Shown here: positions 13,908 through 22,860 of the stretch, piece by piece
Position numbering within the stretch: the first letter of the stretch is position 1
How the letters are laid out: every line of letters starts with the position of its first letter
NCBI GenBank assembly: GCA_017428785.1
Contig: JAFRQD010000062.1
Coordinates: forward strand, 1 to 64,000
From: Bacteroidaceae bacterium
GTDB lineage: Bacteria > Bacteroidota > Bacteroidia > Bacteroidales > Bacteroidaceae
Length of the DNA stretch: 64,000 bases
Reading direction: 5' to 3'
Position numbers and translations under genes: made by a program
Notes under the pieces: generated by a model
The model's database searches: none
What the model was told of the DNA's origin: nothing
Seen by the model: the letters and a program-made list of their open reading frames with translations, nothing else

Positions 13908-15992
13908 ATGAAGAAACTGTTGTCTATTGTCTGTCTATTGTCTGTTTTCCTCGTGGCATGTCATGAGGATATCGATACATCGGCTCGCTATGTGTTTAAG
14001 GAGAGGACTATTGCCGGCTATCTCGACAGCCATTCGCAGTTCAGCGAATATGTGCGCCTCATGAAGGAACAACCCGTGAGCGACATCAGCCAGACATCCG
14101 TCTATCAGCTCATGACGGCTTACGGCTACTATACTGTCTTTGCCCCCACCAACGATGCGATACAGCTCTACATGGACTCGCTCGTCATCAAGGGCATTAT
14201 CCCCGAAGCCAACTGGAACGCTTTCCCCGACGAGAAGACGAGGGACAGCATACGCGCTGTCTTGGTGCTCAACAGCATACTGGACGGCACAAAGCAGGGC
14301 AGGACGTTCGTGACGGGCGACTTCCCGAAGACGAACGAGGAGTTTGAGATAAACACGATGGCCGACAGGAAAATCAGTGTCGTCTACAACAAGAGAGACC
14401 TGGACAGCATGGCCATCGACGGCATTTGCCCTGTCTCGAAAAAGAACCGCGACATAGAGGCCATCAACGGCTTCATACACGAAGTGGGTTATGTCATCAA
14501 CCCAAGCAACGAGACGCTGGGCAGCACACTTCACAAGTTCACCACCGATTATGAGAGCAACCTCAGCGTCATGGCGCGACTCGTGGAGGCTTGTGGCCTG
14601 ACCGACACGCTGAGCAGGGTGAAGGACGAGCGCTACGATTTGCTTTATCGGACAGGAGCTTTCCCGAAGTTCCATTGGAATCTGCTTAATGTGGACGTGG
14701 AAGCGCCCGAACACCGCAAGTACGGCTTTACGCTCTTCGCAGAGACCGACGAGTTCTGGGAAGAGGAGCTGGGCAAGGACCGCAAGGACATCACGAAGGA
14801 GGACGTCATCGAATGGGTGAAGGACCAGGGCTTCTATCCTGACGCCGTGAACGACGACAAGTACACAGAAGAGAATAATCTGCTCAACATGTTCGTCACC
14901 TATCACCTCTTGCCCGAGCGCATTCCTGTCGACAAGCTGGCGCTCCATGCCAAGGAGAAGGGCTACAACTATAAGCTCAAGAATGCCAAGCCGACCATTC
15001 CCGTCTGGGCTCATTACGTCACGATGGGCAAGCGTCGTCTGCTTCGCCTTTGGGAGAGTGCGGAGAGCGGTGGACCTTGCCTCAACCGCTTCCCAAAACT
15101 CAACAACGGACGCCACGAGGACTATCATGAGAAGGAATGTAGCGAGGAGAACGAGGGTATATTCATCGCCACCGACGAGACATCGAGCCTCGTCAAGCTC
15201 ATCAATGGTATGATCTATCCCATAGACAAGCCCCTTGCCTATACAGAACATGTCCGCAACGAACTCGCCAAGGTGCGTCTCCGCTACGATGCCTGGGAAC
15301 TTCAGCCAGAAGCCATGAACAACGACATGCGCATCATGACCTACTTCAAGCGCTTCTATTTCTCCAGCGACCCGGACAAGCAGTACTTCGACAACCTTAC
15401 AGTCAACAGCAAACAGACCGACCTTATGCTCCTCAACGGCTACGACCAGGACTGGCCTAACTATCAGCTGGATGAGGTGCTGGCGGAGGGTGTCTACGAC
15501 ATCACCATAACCCTGCCTCCCGTACCCAAGCACGGTATTTATGAGATACGTATGGGTGTGTCCACCTATAGCGGAACCCGCGGCATCTGCCAGGTTTATT
15601 GGGGTTCGCGCAAAGACCAGCTTGTCGCTCAGGGTATCCCTGTGAACATGCAGTTGGGTGGTAACAGCGCAAACAACATACTCGGTTGGGAACAGGATAC
15701 CGACGATGAAGACTATGACGCAGAGGTCGACAAGAAGATGCGTAACAATGGTTTCCTGAAAGGGCCTGAGTACATTATCAGCACTCCTGGCGGAAGGACG
15801 ACCAACCGCTCGAATGCCGGCTCAACGCGTCGTATCGTGGTTCGTGAGAGCATGTCGCCAGATGTGGTTTATTATATGCGCTTCAAGACGGTGCAGCCCG
15901 ACTACACGGCAAAGCAGCTCTTCGTCGATTACCTGGAATGGTGCCCGAAGGAGGTTTACGACAACCCAGAGCATCCCGAAGACATCTGGTAA
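13908..15992 (+). CDS. Fasciclin (FAS1) domain lipoprotein
   Basis: A 694-residue surface or outer-membrane lipoprotein. The lipoprotein signal ends in FLVAC, with the lipidated Cys at residue 18. A first FAS1 domain spans about 35-200 with the diagnostic YTVFAPTNDAIQLY. A second, more divergent one spans about 210-450, with FTLFAETDEFWEE and ending INGMIYPIDKPLAY. The C-terminal 200 residues form a beta-rich module (VYDITITLPPVPKHGIYEIR). In Bacteroidota such proteins often accompany SusC/SusD loci, but no SusC or SusD is present here, so its ligand is unknown. It follows the tRNA by 78 bp and is probably its own transcription unit. Confidence 0.88.
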   Translation: MKKLLSIVCLLSVFLVACHEDIDTSARYVFKERTIAGYLDSHSQFSEYVRLMKEQPVSDISQTSVYQLMTAYGYYTVFAPTNDAIQLYMDSLVIKGIIPEANWNAFPDEKTRDSIRAVLVLNSILDGTKQGRTFVTGDFPKTNEEFEINTMADRKISVVYNKRDLDSMAIDGICPVSKKNRDIEAINGFIHEVGYVINPSNETLGSTLHKFTTDYESNLSVMARLVEACGLTDTLSRVKDERYDLLYRTGAFPKFHWNLLNVDVEAPEHRKYGFTLFAETDEFWEEELGKDRKDITKEDVIEWVKDQGFYPDAVNDDKYTEENNLLNMFVTYHLLPERIPVDKLALHAKEKGYNYKLKNAKPTIPVWAHYVTMGKRRLLRLWESAESGGPCLNRFPKLNNGRHEDYHEKECSEENEGIFIATDETSSLVKLINGMIYPIDKPLAYTEHVRNELAKVRLRYDAWELQPEAMNNDMRIMTYFKRFYFSSDPDKQYFDNLTVNSKQTDLMLLNGYDQDWPNYQLDEVLAEGVYDITITLPPVPKHGIYEIRMGVSTYSGTRGICQVYWGSRKDQLVAQGIPVNMQLGGNSANNILGWEQDTDDEDYDAEVDKKMRNNGFLKGPEYIISTPGGRTTNRSNAGSTRRIVVRESMSPDVVYYMRFKTVQPDYTAKQLFVDYLEWCPKEVYDNPEHPEDIW

Positions 15993-16103
15993 CCTTGTGA
16001 CGCTTGCTGGCCGAAGGCCTTCCTGGCTCATCACACAAACTTACTTATTCATTAGAAAAGCTGTCAGCTCGAGGTATACCCTCGGGTGGAGAGCACAGCG
16101 TCT

Positions 16104-16214
16104 TGACTCCCCTCCCTATCCAAGGGCAATTGCTCATTTGTGGTGGAGCGATTGAGGAGAGCATGCATCCTGACTCCCCTCCCATTTAAGGGGAGGGGTA
16201 GGGGTGGGGTGAAA
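16104..16214. repeat. CCCCTCCC/GGGGAGGGG palindromic repeats
   Basis: Two related copies (CTTGACTCCCCTCCCTATCC, then CTGACTCCCCTCCCATTTAA followed by GGGGAGGGGTAGGGGTGGGG) lie downstream of the fasciclin gene. The 15993-16492 interval contains only this element and the 22-bp GC array; no gene is seen. Confidence 0.75.
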
Positions 16215-16313
16215 ACTGATGGGGAATAGCCGGAAAACAATGAAAACATGGGGAGTTCAGAGCTGTTTGCGCTGAGCATTTTGAGCCCCCTGTGGAGCAT
16301 CGTAAAACGCCGG

Positions 16314-16391
16314 CTGCGGCGATGGCCAACGCCGCAGCCGGGGATTGCCATCGCCGCACGCGGAAATTGCCATCGCCGCAGCCGGCGTTTT
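16314..16391. repeat. 22-bp GC-rich tandem repeat (family 1, copy B)
   Basis: About 3.5 units with core CGCCGCAGCCGG/CGCCGCACGCGG and spacers such as ATTGCCAT. Bounded by AAAACGCC and GGCGTTTT. It lies between the converging fasciclin and kinase genes. Confidence 0.85.
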
Positions 16392-16492
16392 CAGCCCCCC
16401 TTAACCTGCCTTTTTCCCTGGCCTGAAACATGGCTGGTTCGGGCAGGCTGAAGATGGATGGAGAGGAGTGTGCGGTCTGTCGCTAACCGCCT

Positions 16493-17590
16493 TTATTTCA
16501 GGCAGCCAGCTATGAAAGCTTGCATCTCGGGATAGCTCTTTTCGATGCTTAGGAGGAGGTGCAGCTGGTTGTTGGCGCGGACGAAGTTGTGGTCGGGGTA
16601 CTGACATTTCCAGTACTTGTCGCCGCTCAGGTAGTCCCACAGGAAGCGAACGCATTGCATGTAGGGGAAGAGAGCCGTGGCGTAGGGCAGGTTCTCTATC
16701 TCGACGGGCAGGAGGAAACTCTTGGCGCTCTCAAGATAGCCTTCCGTGAAGGCCTTGAAGATGTCCATGCGGAACTGCACCTTGTCCATCTCCGGGCAGT
16801 CCTCGGCAACCTCGTTGGCGGCGGTGCGCAGGAAGTCGCCGTAGTCGGAGAAGATGAAGTTGGGCATCACGGTGTCGAGGTCGATGACGCAAAGCACATT
16901 GTCTTGCTTGTCGAACATCATGTTGTTGACCTTCGTGTCGCAATGGCAGACGCGTTTCGGCAGCGTCCCTTCGCGGCCCATTCGCTCGGCCTTGCACATC
17001 TCGTCGGCTCGCTTCTCTATCTCGGCAAGCATGCTCTGTACGCGTTCTTCCTTCACACGGCCAGCCGGGTCGCGCTTGACGACGTCGCGCAATTGTTCGA
17101 GGCGGAACTCCATGTTGTGGAAGTCCTTGATGGTCTCGCCCAGCTGGACGGGGATGTCGGCCAGCATTGCCTGGAAGTTGCCGAAGGCTTTGCCGGCTGC
17201 ACGACTGCTCTCGGGATCGACCGCTTGCTTCGTGATGGCATCAGCGATGAAGACCATCAGGCGCCAATACTTGCCATCGACGATTGTATAGAGCTTGCCG
17301 TCGTCCTTTGTGGGGATGAAGCGGAGCACTCTCCTGTCGATGTCGGGCGTTCCTTGTTCTGCAAGCTTCTTGCGGATGTGTGAAGTGACGGCATCGATGT
17401 TGCGCATCACCATGTCCACATCCGGGAAGACCAGATGATTGACGCGTTGCAGCACATAGTCGGGCTTGTCTGTCTCCGCAGTCTTCACCTTGTAGGTGTC
17501 GTTGATGAGTCCTTCGCCCAAGGGCTTAATCTCGCTAATGGTTCCTTCGTAGGCAAAGCGGCCCACGATTGTTGTTAGTTCAGGGTTCAT
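16493..17590 (-). CDS. APH-fold sugar kinase, N-acetylhexosamine 1-kinase (NahK)-like
   Basis: A 365-residue protein of the aminoglycoside phosphotransferase/choline kinase fold. The catalytic loop is CHCDTKVNNMMFD (about residues 212-224; Asp and Asn) and the metal-binding segment is VIDLDTVMPNFIFSDYGD (about 232-249). The C-terminus (MQCVRFLWDYLSGDKYW, then YPDHNFVRANNQLHLLLSIE) and the N-terminal YVLQRVNHLVFPDVDMVMRN closely match what I remember of bifidobacterial NahK, which phosphorylates GlcNAc/GalNAc at C1. Most databases would call it an aminoglycoside phosphotransferase-family protein, but resistance is unlikely. The substrate is inferred. It is transcribed from the divergent module at 17621-17680. 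Confidence 0.8.
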   Translation of the reverse strand: MNPELTTIVGRFAYEGTISEIKPLGEGLINDTYKVKTAETDKPDYVLQRVNHLVFPDVDMVMRNIDAVTSHIRKKLAEQGTPDIDRRVLRFIPTKDDGKLYTIVDGKYWRLMVFIADAITKQAVDPESSRAAGKAFGNFQAMLADIPVQLGETIKDFHNMEFRLEQLRDVVKRDPAGRVKEERVQSMLAEIEKRADEMCKAERMGREGTLPKRVCHCDTKVNNMMFDKQDNVLCVIDLDTVMPNFIFSDYGDFLRTAANEVAEDCPEMDKVQFRMDIFKAFTEGYLESAKSFLLPVEIENLPYATALFPYMQCVRFLWDYLSGDKYWKCQYPDHNFVRANNQLHLLLSIEKSYPEMQAFIAGCLK

Positions 17591-17620
17591 AGTTTATCAG
17601 TTTATAAATAGTTTTCTGTG

Positions 17621-17680
17621 CAAAGATACGAAGAAAATAATAATTAAGAAAGAAGGATTAAGAATTATTTCGTATCTTTG
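17621..17680. promoter_or_regulatory. Divergent promoter module B (52-bp geometry)
   Basis: The most symmetric copy: TGCAAAGATACGAA on one side and TTCGTATCTTTGCA on the other. Boxes are at 17621-17628 (minus) and 17673-17680 (plus), 52 bp start to start. The 44-bp interior is AATAATAATTAAGA-type heptads ending ATTATTTCG. It serves the NahK-like kinase and the MG2-type gene. Confidence 0.85.
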
Positions 17681-17707
17681 CATGCGAAACCACTTAAAAC
17701 AGATAAC

Positions 17708-20590
17708 ATGAAGCGTCATTTCTTTCTCTTATTGCTTATTGCCTCTTGTTCCTGGCCGCTTTTGAGGGCACAGCAGGCAGCGGCTCCTACTACGCTCGAA
17801 GGCTGGGCCGACCGTCTCGACAAGTTCGGCAAGTCCATCCCGCAGGAGCAGGTCTTTGTCCACATGGACAACACATGCTATTTCCTTGGCGACACCATCT
17901 ATTATAAAGCGTACGTTCGTCGAAGCGACACGGGGACGCCGAGCCGCCTGAGCGGCGTGCTTTATGCGGAGCTGCTGAATCAGGACGGTTACCTCGTGGA
18001 GCGTCAGCAGCTCGAACTGCAGAACGGACAGGTGCACGGCAGCTTCGTCTTGCTCGACACACTCTACGGCGGCTATTATGAGCTGCGGGCTTATACGCGA
18101 TGGCAGCTCAACTGGGGCATCACGGAGCATCCGCACAACAAGGTCTCCGAGCAATGGTTCTTCAACAAGCGCATGGCGAGGGAATACTATCTTGATTACG
18201 AGAAGCTCTACAGCCGCGTCTTTCCTGTCTTTGACAAGCCGAAGGAACCCGGCGACTTCTATCACGAGATGACATTGCGCCCGTTGCGTCGACAGTCGAA
18301 GATAGACGAGACCTCGCCCAAGCCCAGGCTACAGCTCTTCCCCGAAGGCGGCAACCTCGTGGCAGGCGTCCCCAATCGCGTGGCTTTCGAGGCGACAAGC
18401 AATGAGGGCCTGCACCTGGATGGCAAGGTCACTGTGGTCGAAGGACAAAGCAATGTCGTTGCCGAAGCAGATGTAGAGCAGAGAGGTCGCGGCTCGTTTG
18501 TCTTCACTCCACAGAGCGGCAAGGGCTATATGGTGACATACACTGGTAAGAAAGGAACGGTGAAGGAGACGCTGCCAAGCCCCGACAAGGACGGCTGCGC
18601 TGTTCAAGTCCTGACAGATGATGCAGGGAAGGTGAGAGTGGAGATTCAGAAGGCGGGCACTGCAGCCACCGAAGACCTCGGCATGACTGTGATGCACGAC
18701 GGCGTGATGCTCGACTTCCAATCTGTCCCGTCAGGCCCTTCTGCAACGCTTGACATTGATGAAGATAAGCTGAAGACCGGCGTTTGCCAAGTCACTATAT
18801 ATAATAATGTAGGACGCGTCTATGCCGACCGCCTCTTCTTCTGCCGCAAGCCGGACTTCGTTCCGAGCAACCTCAGCATCAGCGGCGTGAGTGGTAAGCC
18901 GGTAGAGCCTTTTGCCCCCGTCAGCCTTGCAGTGGAGGGGGGCAAGCCGGGAGCCACAGTCAGCGTCTCAGTCTGTGATGCGACGCACAGCGAGTACCTC
19001 TACGACAACGGCAACATCCTGACCGAGATGCTCTTGGCAAGCGAGATACGAGGCTTCGTGGAGGACCCGGGCTACTTCTTCGAAAAGGATGACAAGGAAC
19101 ACAACCGCGCCCTCGACCTCCTGCTCATGATTCAAGGATGGCGCCGCTACGACTGGCACACGATGACCGAGCCAGGCGCCTTTGTCCTCAACCACAAGCC
19201 CGAGCAGACACCGCTCCTTGTGGGCGAGGTCAACAAGTACATGGCAAGCGAGCAGGAGTCCTTGTATGCCGACAACTATCAGTCGGTGAGTGCAGGGACA
19301 GATGCTACGGATGCGGTCAGCCTGACTGGCGAGCAGCAGATAGCAAGCAATGAGGACAGCGATGTGAAAGAGGCTGAGGACGGTGGCAGCGTTACCGAAG
19401 CCCGTGCTCTCACCGAGACGACTGGCCCGGAGGTGACTACGCCGCGCGACGAGCTCGCCCGCTTCTCTCAGACAGATAGGGAGCTGAAGCAGGAACTCCT
19501 CGTCAAGGCACGCTTCGCCAAGCCTGGTGCCGAGCAAGGTATCGACGGCGAGATGATGACGGAGAAGCATCTCTTCTCCATTCCCTCGCCTCGCTTCTAT
19601 GAAGGCTGCATCTTCCATCTTGCCGCCAGCGACAGCAGCAAGTGGAAGAAAGGGAAGGCGCATGTGTGGGAGCTGCCAAGCACGGACAGGAACGACAAGC
19701 TCAACTATCCGGAGTTCTATGTCCGCCTGCGTCCTTACTTCCCGCGCTTCGTGAAGCCCTACGACTGGTATCAGTGCCATTTGGCAGAGGCCCCGAAGGG
19801 TTCTGTCATTGCGCCTGATTGGGTGCTGGACGGCTCGCGTCTGCTTGACGAGGTGACCATCGGCATCAAGCGCGCTCGCTTGGGTAAGTTCGACCCTACG
19901 AAGCCTGCCTATGTCATTGACGCCTACGCTGCTTTCAACGAGACCTGCGATGCAGGCTTCTGCCCGGGCGTCTATTACGGCTACAACCGCTTTGCCCGCG
20001 ACATCTCGCGCACCTTCATCGGCGACATGAACCTGTCGCGCGATTATGTGCTCGAGCTTCGTATTGATGGCAAGAAAGAGTCCAATGTGTCTGCTTCGGA
20101 GTGGAACCGCACCGATACCGGCGTTGACAGAATGCCTACCGAGACCTTCAATGTCTCTTCCCACGAAAAGGATAAGTACAACCTGCTGAAGAACCTCGGC
20201 AAAGTCTATATCTATACCGACTACAGCCCGCGCCGCGAAGGCAACTCGCTCTACGACGGCGAGGATATCCCGATAGTTACCGTCGATATTCACCTCATCG
20301 ACAAGCTCGACTCGCATCGGGCCACTTCCCGCGACCGCAGGTACATTCTTCCCGGCTACAGCGCTCCCGAGGAGTTCTACCAGCCCGACTACTCGAACAA
20401 GCCTCTGCCCCAAGTCAAGGACTATCGCCGCACGCTCTACTGGAACCCGGACCTCAAGCTCGACGATGCTGGAAAGGCTGAGTTCAAGTTCTACGGCAAC
20501 GGAAAGCAAACGCACCTGAGCATCAGAGCGGAGGGACTGGCAAACGACGGAACGCTCCTCACGGGCAAGAGCATGCCGGAGGACAGATGA
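17708..20590 (+). CDS. Large exported MG2 (macroglobulin-like) domain protein
   Basis: A 960-residue exported protein. The start at 17708 (MKRHFFLLLLIASCSWPLLR) gives a signal peptide and lies behind the -7 box at 17673; the longer frame begins inside the promoter. Residues about 35-130 form an MG2-type module (EQVFVHMDNTCYFLGDTIYY, then GYYELRAYTRWQLNWG), a Bacteroidota motif related to alpha-2-macroglobulin MG2 domains. Further beta-sandwich segments follow, with RLQLFPEGGNLVAGVPNRVA at about 210. The C-terminal third has a plug-like stretch before the ending. Such proteins are outer-membrane or periplasmic and of unknown role. The FGE-like remnant follows after 43 bp. Confidence 0.75.
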   Translation: MKRHFFLLLLIASCSWPLLRAQQAAAPTTLEGWADRLDKFGKSIPQEQVFVHMDNTCYFLGDTIYYKAYVRRSDTGTPSRLSGVLYAELLNQDGYLVERQQLELQNGQVHGSFVLLDTLYGGYYELRAYTRWQLNWGITEHPHNKVSEQWFFNKRMAREYYLDYEKLYSRVFPVFDKPKEPGDFYHEMTLRPLRRQSKIDETSPKPRLQLFPEGGNLVAGVPNRVAFEATSNEGLHLDGKVTVVEGQSNVVAEADVEQRGRGSFVFTPQSGKGYMVTYTGKKGTVKETLPSPDKDGCAVQVLTDDAGKVRVEIQKAGTAATEDLGMTVMHDGVMLDFQSVPSGPSATLDIDEDKLKTGVCQVTIYNNVGRVYADRLFFCRKPDFVPSNLSISGVSGKPVEPFAPVSLAVEGGKPGATVSVSVCDATHSEYLYDNGNILTEMLLASEIRGFVEDPGYFFEKDDKEHNRALDLLLMIQGWRRYDWHTMTEPGAFVLNHKPEQTPLLVGEVNKYMASEQESLYADNYQSVSAGTDATDAVSLTGEQQIASNEDSDVKEAEDGGSVTEARALTETTGPEVTTPRDELARFSQTDRELKQELLVKARFAKPGAEQGIDGEMMTEKHLFSIPSPRFYEGCIFHLAASDSSKWKKGKAHVWELPSTDRNDKLNYPEFYVRLRPYFPRFVKPYDWYQCHLAEAPKGSVIAPDWVLDGSRLLDEVTIGIKRARLGKFDPTKPAYVIDAYAAFNETCDAGFCPGVYYGYNRFARDISRTFIGDMNLSRDYVLELRIDGKKESNVSASEWNRTDTGVDRMPTETFNVSSHEKDKYNLLKNLGKVYIYTDYSPRREGNSLYDGEDIPIVTVDIHLIDKLDSHRATSRDRRYILPGYSAPEEFYQPDYSNKPLPQVKDYRRTLYWNPDLKLDDAGKAEFKFYGNGKQTHLSIRAEGLANDGTLLTGKSMPEDR

Positions 20591-20633
20591 ACAGGCAATA
20601 CTTGGCAGCATAACGACCTAAACATAAAGCATA

Positions 20634-20966
20634 ATGAAGAAAAGCAGCATTCTTGCAGCCTTGCTCCTGATGGTGGCAGGCTTGCAGACGGCGCAGGGCC
20701 TCGGGTGCTGTGAAGTAGCCACCAAAGCACCGAACGAACTTGGCATCTACGACATGAGCGGCAATACGTGGGAGTGGTGTCAGGATTGGTACGGCCTATA
20801 CGAGAGTAGCAGTCAGACGAATCCTACAGGGCCGGCCTCTGGCACTATGCGCTTGCTTCGAGGGGGCGGCTTTTCAACCTTCCTCAGAAGTACTCGTGTG
20901 GCGTGCCGTATGAGAAGAGAACACCAGGATTCTTTCGATTCAAGCGGTTTGCGCATCGCACTATAG
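20634..20966 (+). pseudogene. Truncated FGE/SUMF1 (sulfatase-modifying factor) domain behind a signal peptide
   Basis: A 110-residue frame. Residues 1-22 are a good signal peptide (MKKSSILAALLLMVAGLQTA). Directly after it comes only the C-terminal part of an FGE-sulfatase domain: PNELGIYDMSGNTWEWCQDW (hallmark GxYDMxGNxWEW) then RLLRGGGFSTFLRSTRVACR and the closing SSGLRIAL. A complete FGE-type domain has about 230-280 residues, so the N-terminal two thirds are missing. The frame is open and has a start, so it may be expressed, but catalysis is unlikely; a recombination remnant is the simplest reading. Confidence 0.75.
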
Positions 20967-21053
20967 TTTCGCTATAGTGGTTTTGACATTTTGCTTGCGA
21001 AACGGCGGTTTTGCTTACACTTCGGTTTAAGGGTAAACTCCCGAGAATCGCTT

Positions 21054-21097
21054 AAAATCCTCTCGGCGGCACTTTTCTGCCCCGAGGGGATTTTTTG
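21054..21097 (+). terminator. Intrinsic terminator after the FGE remnant
   Basis: A long stem AAAATCCTCTCGGCGGCA / TGCCCCGAGGGGATTTT with loop CTTTTC, running into TTTTTT. Confidence 0.8.
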
Positions 21098-21247
21098 CGC
21101 TCAGAACGCTTTCGGTTGATACTGAACGGGTTGCAAACAAGAAAATCAGGCGGAAAATGCGATTTTGACAAGTGGAGATGTCAAAAAGGCCTGCTTTTTC
21201 GCCAATTTCGGCCCGTTTCGATAGTGAATCTCCGCAGGCGAAAAATC

Positions 21248-21372
21248 AAACGCCGCACGCGGCGATGGTCATCCCCGCACGCGGCGATGGTCATCCCCGC
21301 ATGTGGCGATGGTCATCCCCGCACGCGGAGTTGGAAATTGCCCCATGCCGCGACTGCAAATACTGCGTGTTT
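21248..21372. repeat. 22-bp GC-rich tandem repeat (family 1, copy C)
   Basis: Three regular units (core CCGCACGCGGCG with spacer ATGGTCATC) then a decaying fourth and fifth (CCGCACGCGGAGTTGGAAAT, CCGCGACTGCAAATAC). Left end is AAACGCC; the right end GCGTGTTTT is degenerate. It is the only copy more than about 200 bp from a stop codon. Confidence 0.8.
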
Positions 21373-21509
21373 TGTGCCCTTTTCCGACATTCCGAAAACT
21401 GACAGATTGAAAGGAAAAAATGGGATTCTTGCTACAAAATGATAATTGACACAGCCGCCGGTTCGGGCCATTCCCGTTCCCTCGGAAACCGGATTTTAAT
21501 ATTGCCGTC

Positions 21510-21740
21510 CGGGGAATTCGGCCTGTAGGGCCGATAAGATGTCAGCCCAGGGCAGCGCCCTGGGTATTGAAATGCCGCGGCAAATGACGCTCTGTAAGAG
21601 CAAAAGCACTAAACACAAATCTTTTGCCCCTTTAGGGCGAACTCTCCTCCTGCGTCATATACCCAGGGCGCTGCCCTGGGCTGACATCTTTCTGCCCCTT
21701 TGGGGCGTCCCAAGCCCCTGCCACTTACATCTTGCTCTAA
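21510..21740. repeat. CCCAGGGC palindromic repeat block
   Basis: Two inverted copies of CAGCCCAGGGC...GCGCCCTGGGTAT (21541-21567 and 21660-21690) flank short palindromes such as CCCCTTTAGGGCG and CCCCTTTGGGGCG. Repeats of this style are common between genes in Bacteroidota. Nothing else is seen in the 20967-21928 gap apart from the terminator, the GC array and this block. Confidence 0.7.
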
Positions 21741-21860
21741 ATACCGATGGTTGGAAAGGGGCAAGAGATGATTAAATATTTTTACCGGACAGCAATAATT
21801 TTGTTATTGCCGTCCGCTGTTTTTTCCCCCGTCGCTTCTCGTTTTCTCACATTTTCTTTG

Positions 21861-21868
21861 TACCTTTG
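21861..21868 (+). promoter_or_regulatory. -7 box (TACCTTTG) for the SpoU methyltransferase
   Basis: TTGTACCTTTGCATG fits TAnnTTTG. The in-frame TTG at 21866 falls inside it, so the ATG at 21929 is the better start. Confidence 0.7.
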
Positions 21869-21928
21869 CATGTGGAAACCTGCAAAGCGCCCTCTTCCGG
21901 AAGGGAAAGACGGGTGCCAGAAGATGAA

Positions 21929-22768
21929 ATGAACATAACAGAACTCACATCGCTCGGAGCCCCCGAGTTGCAAGTCTATGGTACGCTGACGGAAGCGCAG
22001 CTGCGCAACAGGCTCGAGCCGGCGAAGGGCGTCTTCATAGCCGAAAGCCCGAAAGTGATAAGTGTGGCGCTCGATGCCGGCTTCGAGCCACTCTCTCTGC
22101 TCTGCGAACGCAAGCATATCGAGGGAGATGCCCGCAGCATCATAGCCCGTTGTCCCGCCGAGATGCCCGTCTATACCGGCAGCCGCGAGCTCTTGGCGCA
22201 GCTGACGGGCTACACCCTGACTCGCGGCGTGCTCTGTGCCATGCGTCGCCCCCAGCCGCTTACTCCAGAGGAAGTCTGCAGGGATGCCCGCCGAATCGTG
22301 GTGCTCCACGGCGTCTGCGACACAACAAACGTGGGTGCCATCTTCCGCTCGGCAGCAGCTCTCGGCATAGATGCCCTGCTGATGACGCGAGATTCGTGCG
22401 ACCCGTTGAATCGTCGGGCTGTTCGCGTCTCAATGGGCAGCGTGTTCCTCGTGCCATGGACGTGGCTCGATGCAGAAGACGGGACAGCCGCCGGCACCAT
22501 TCATAAACTGCAGGAGATGGGCTTTACCACAGCGGCGATGGCGCTCAGGAAGGACGACGTCAGCATCGACGACCCGCGGCTCAAGGCAACGGAGCGTCTG
22601 GCCCTCATCATGGGAACAGAAGGCGATGGCTTGCCCGACGCCGTCATCGATGCCTCGGACCTCGTCGTGAAGATACCCATGCATCACGGTGTGGACAGCC
22701 TCAATGTGGGAAATGCAGCTGCAATCGCTTTCTGGGAACTGGCCAAAGACTTTCGCAAGCTCCTGTAG
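21929..22768 (+). CDS. TrmH/SpoU family RNA 2'-O-methyltransferase
   Basis: A 279-residue SPOUT enzyme using S-adenosylmethionine to methylate ribose in tRNA or rRNA. An N-terminal substrate-binding region (LGAPELQVYGTLTEAQLRNR, then AKGVFIAESPKVISVALDAG) precedes the catalytic part. Motif 1 is VLHGVCDTTNVGAIFRSAAA (Asn and Arg). Motif 2 is LALIMGTEGDGLP. Motif 3 is IPMHHGVDSLNVGNAAAIAF. These form the knotted cofactor site. The exact RNA target cannot be read from sequence. The start at 21929 is chosen because the upstream TTG lies in the -7 box. Confidence 0.9.
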   Translation: MNITELTSLGAPELQVYGTLTEAQLRNRLEPAKGVFIAESPKVISVALDAGFEPLSLLCERKHIEGDARSIIARCPAEMPVYTGSRELLAQLTGYTLTRGVLCAMRRPQPLTPEEVCRDARRIVVLHGVCDTTNVGAIFRSAAALGIDALLMTRDSCDPLNRRAVRVSMGSVFLVPWTWLDAEDGTAAGTIHKLQEMGFTTAAMALRKDDVSIDDPRLKATERLALIMGTEGDGLPDAVIDASDLVVKIPMHHGVDSLNVGNAAAIAFWELAKDFRKLL

Positions 22769-22860
22769 ATAGATGAAGATAGAAGGAGATAGAAGACATT
22801 AGTTTTTGCCGCTTGACCTTGCCTCCTTTTCACCTTTTAACTTTTTCACCTGTTCGCCTT

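Noticed and set aside
13935-15533. Long minus-strand open frame of 532 codons opposite the fasciclin gene
   Set aside because: It is a GC-driven shadow of the fasciclin coding sequence with no recognisable protein pattern; the plus-strand frame has a lipobox and FAS1 motifs.
21095-21442. Open frame of 115 codons in the 21 kb gap
   Set aside because: It is made mainly of the 22-bp GC array and a terminator; no start context or conserved sequence.
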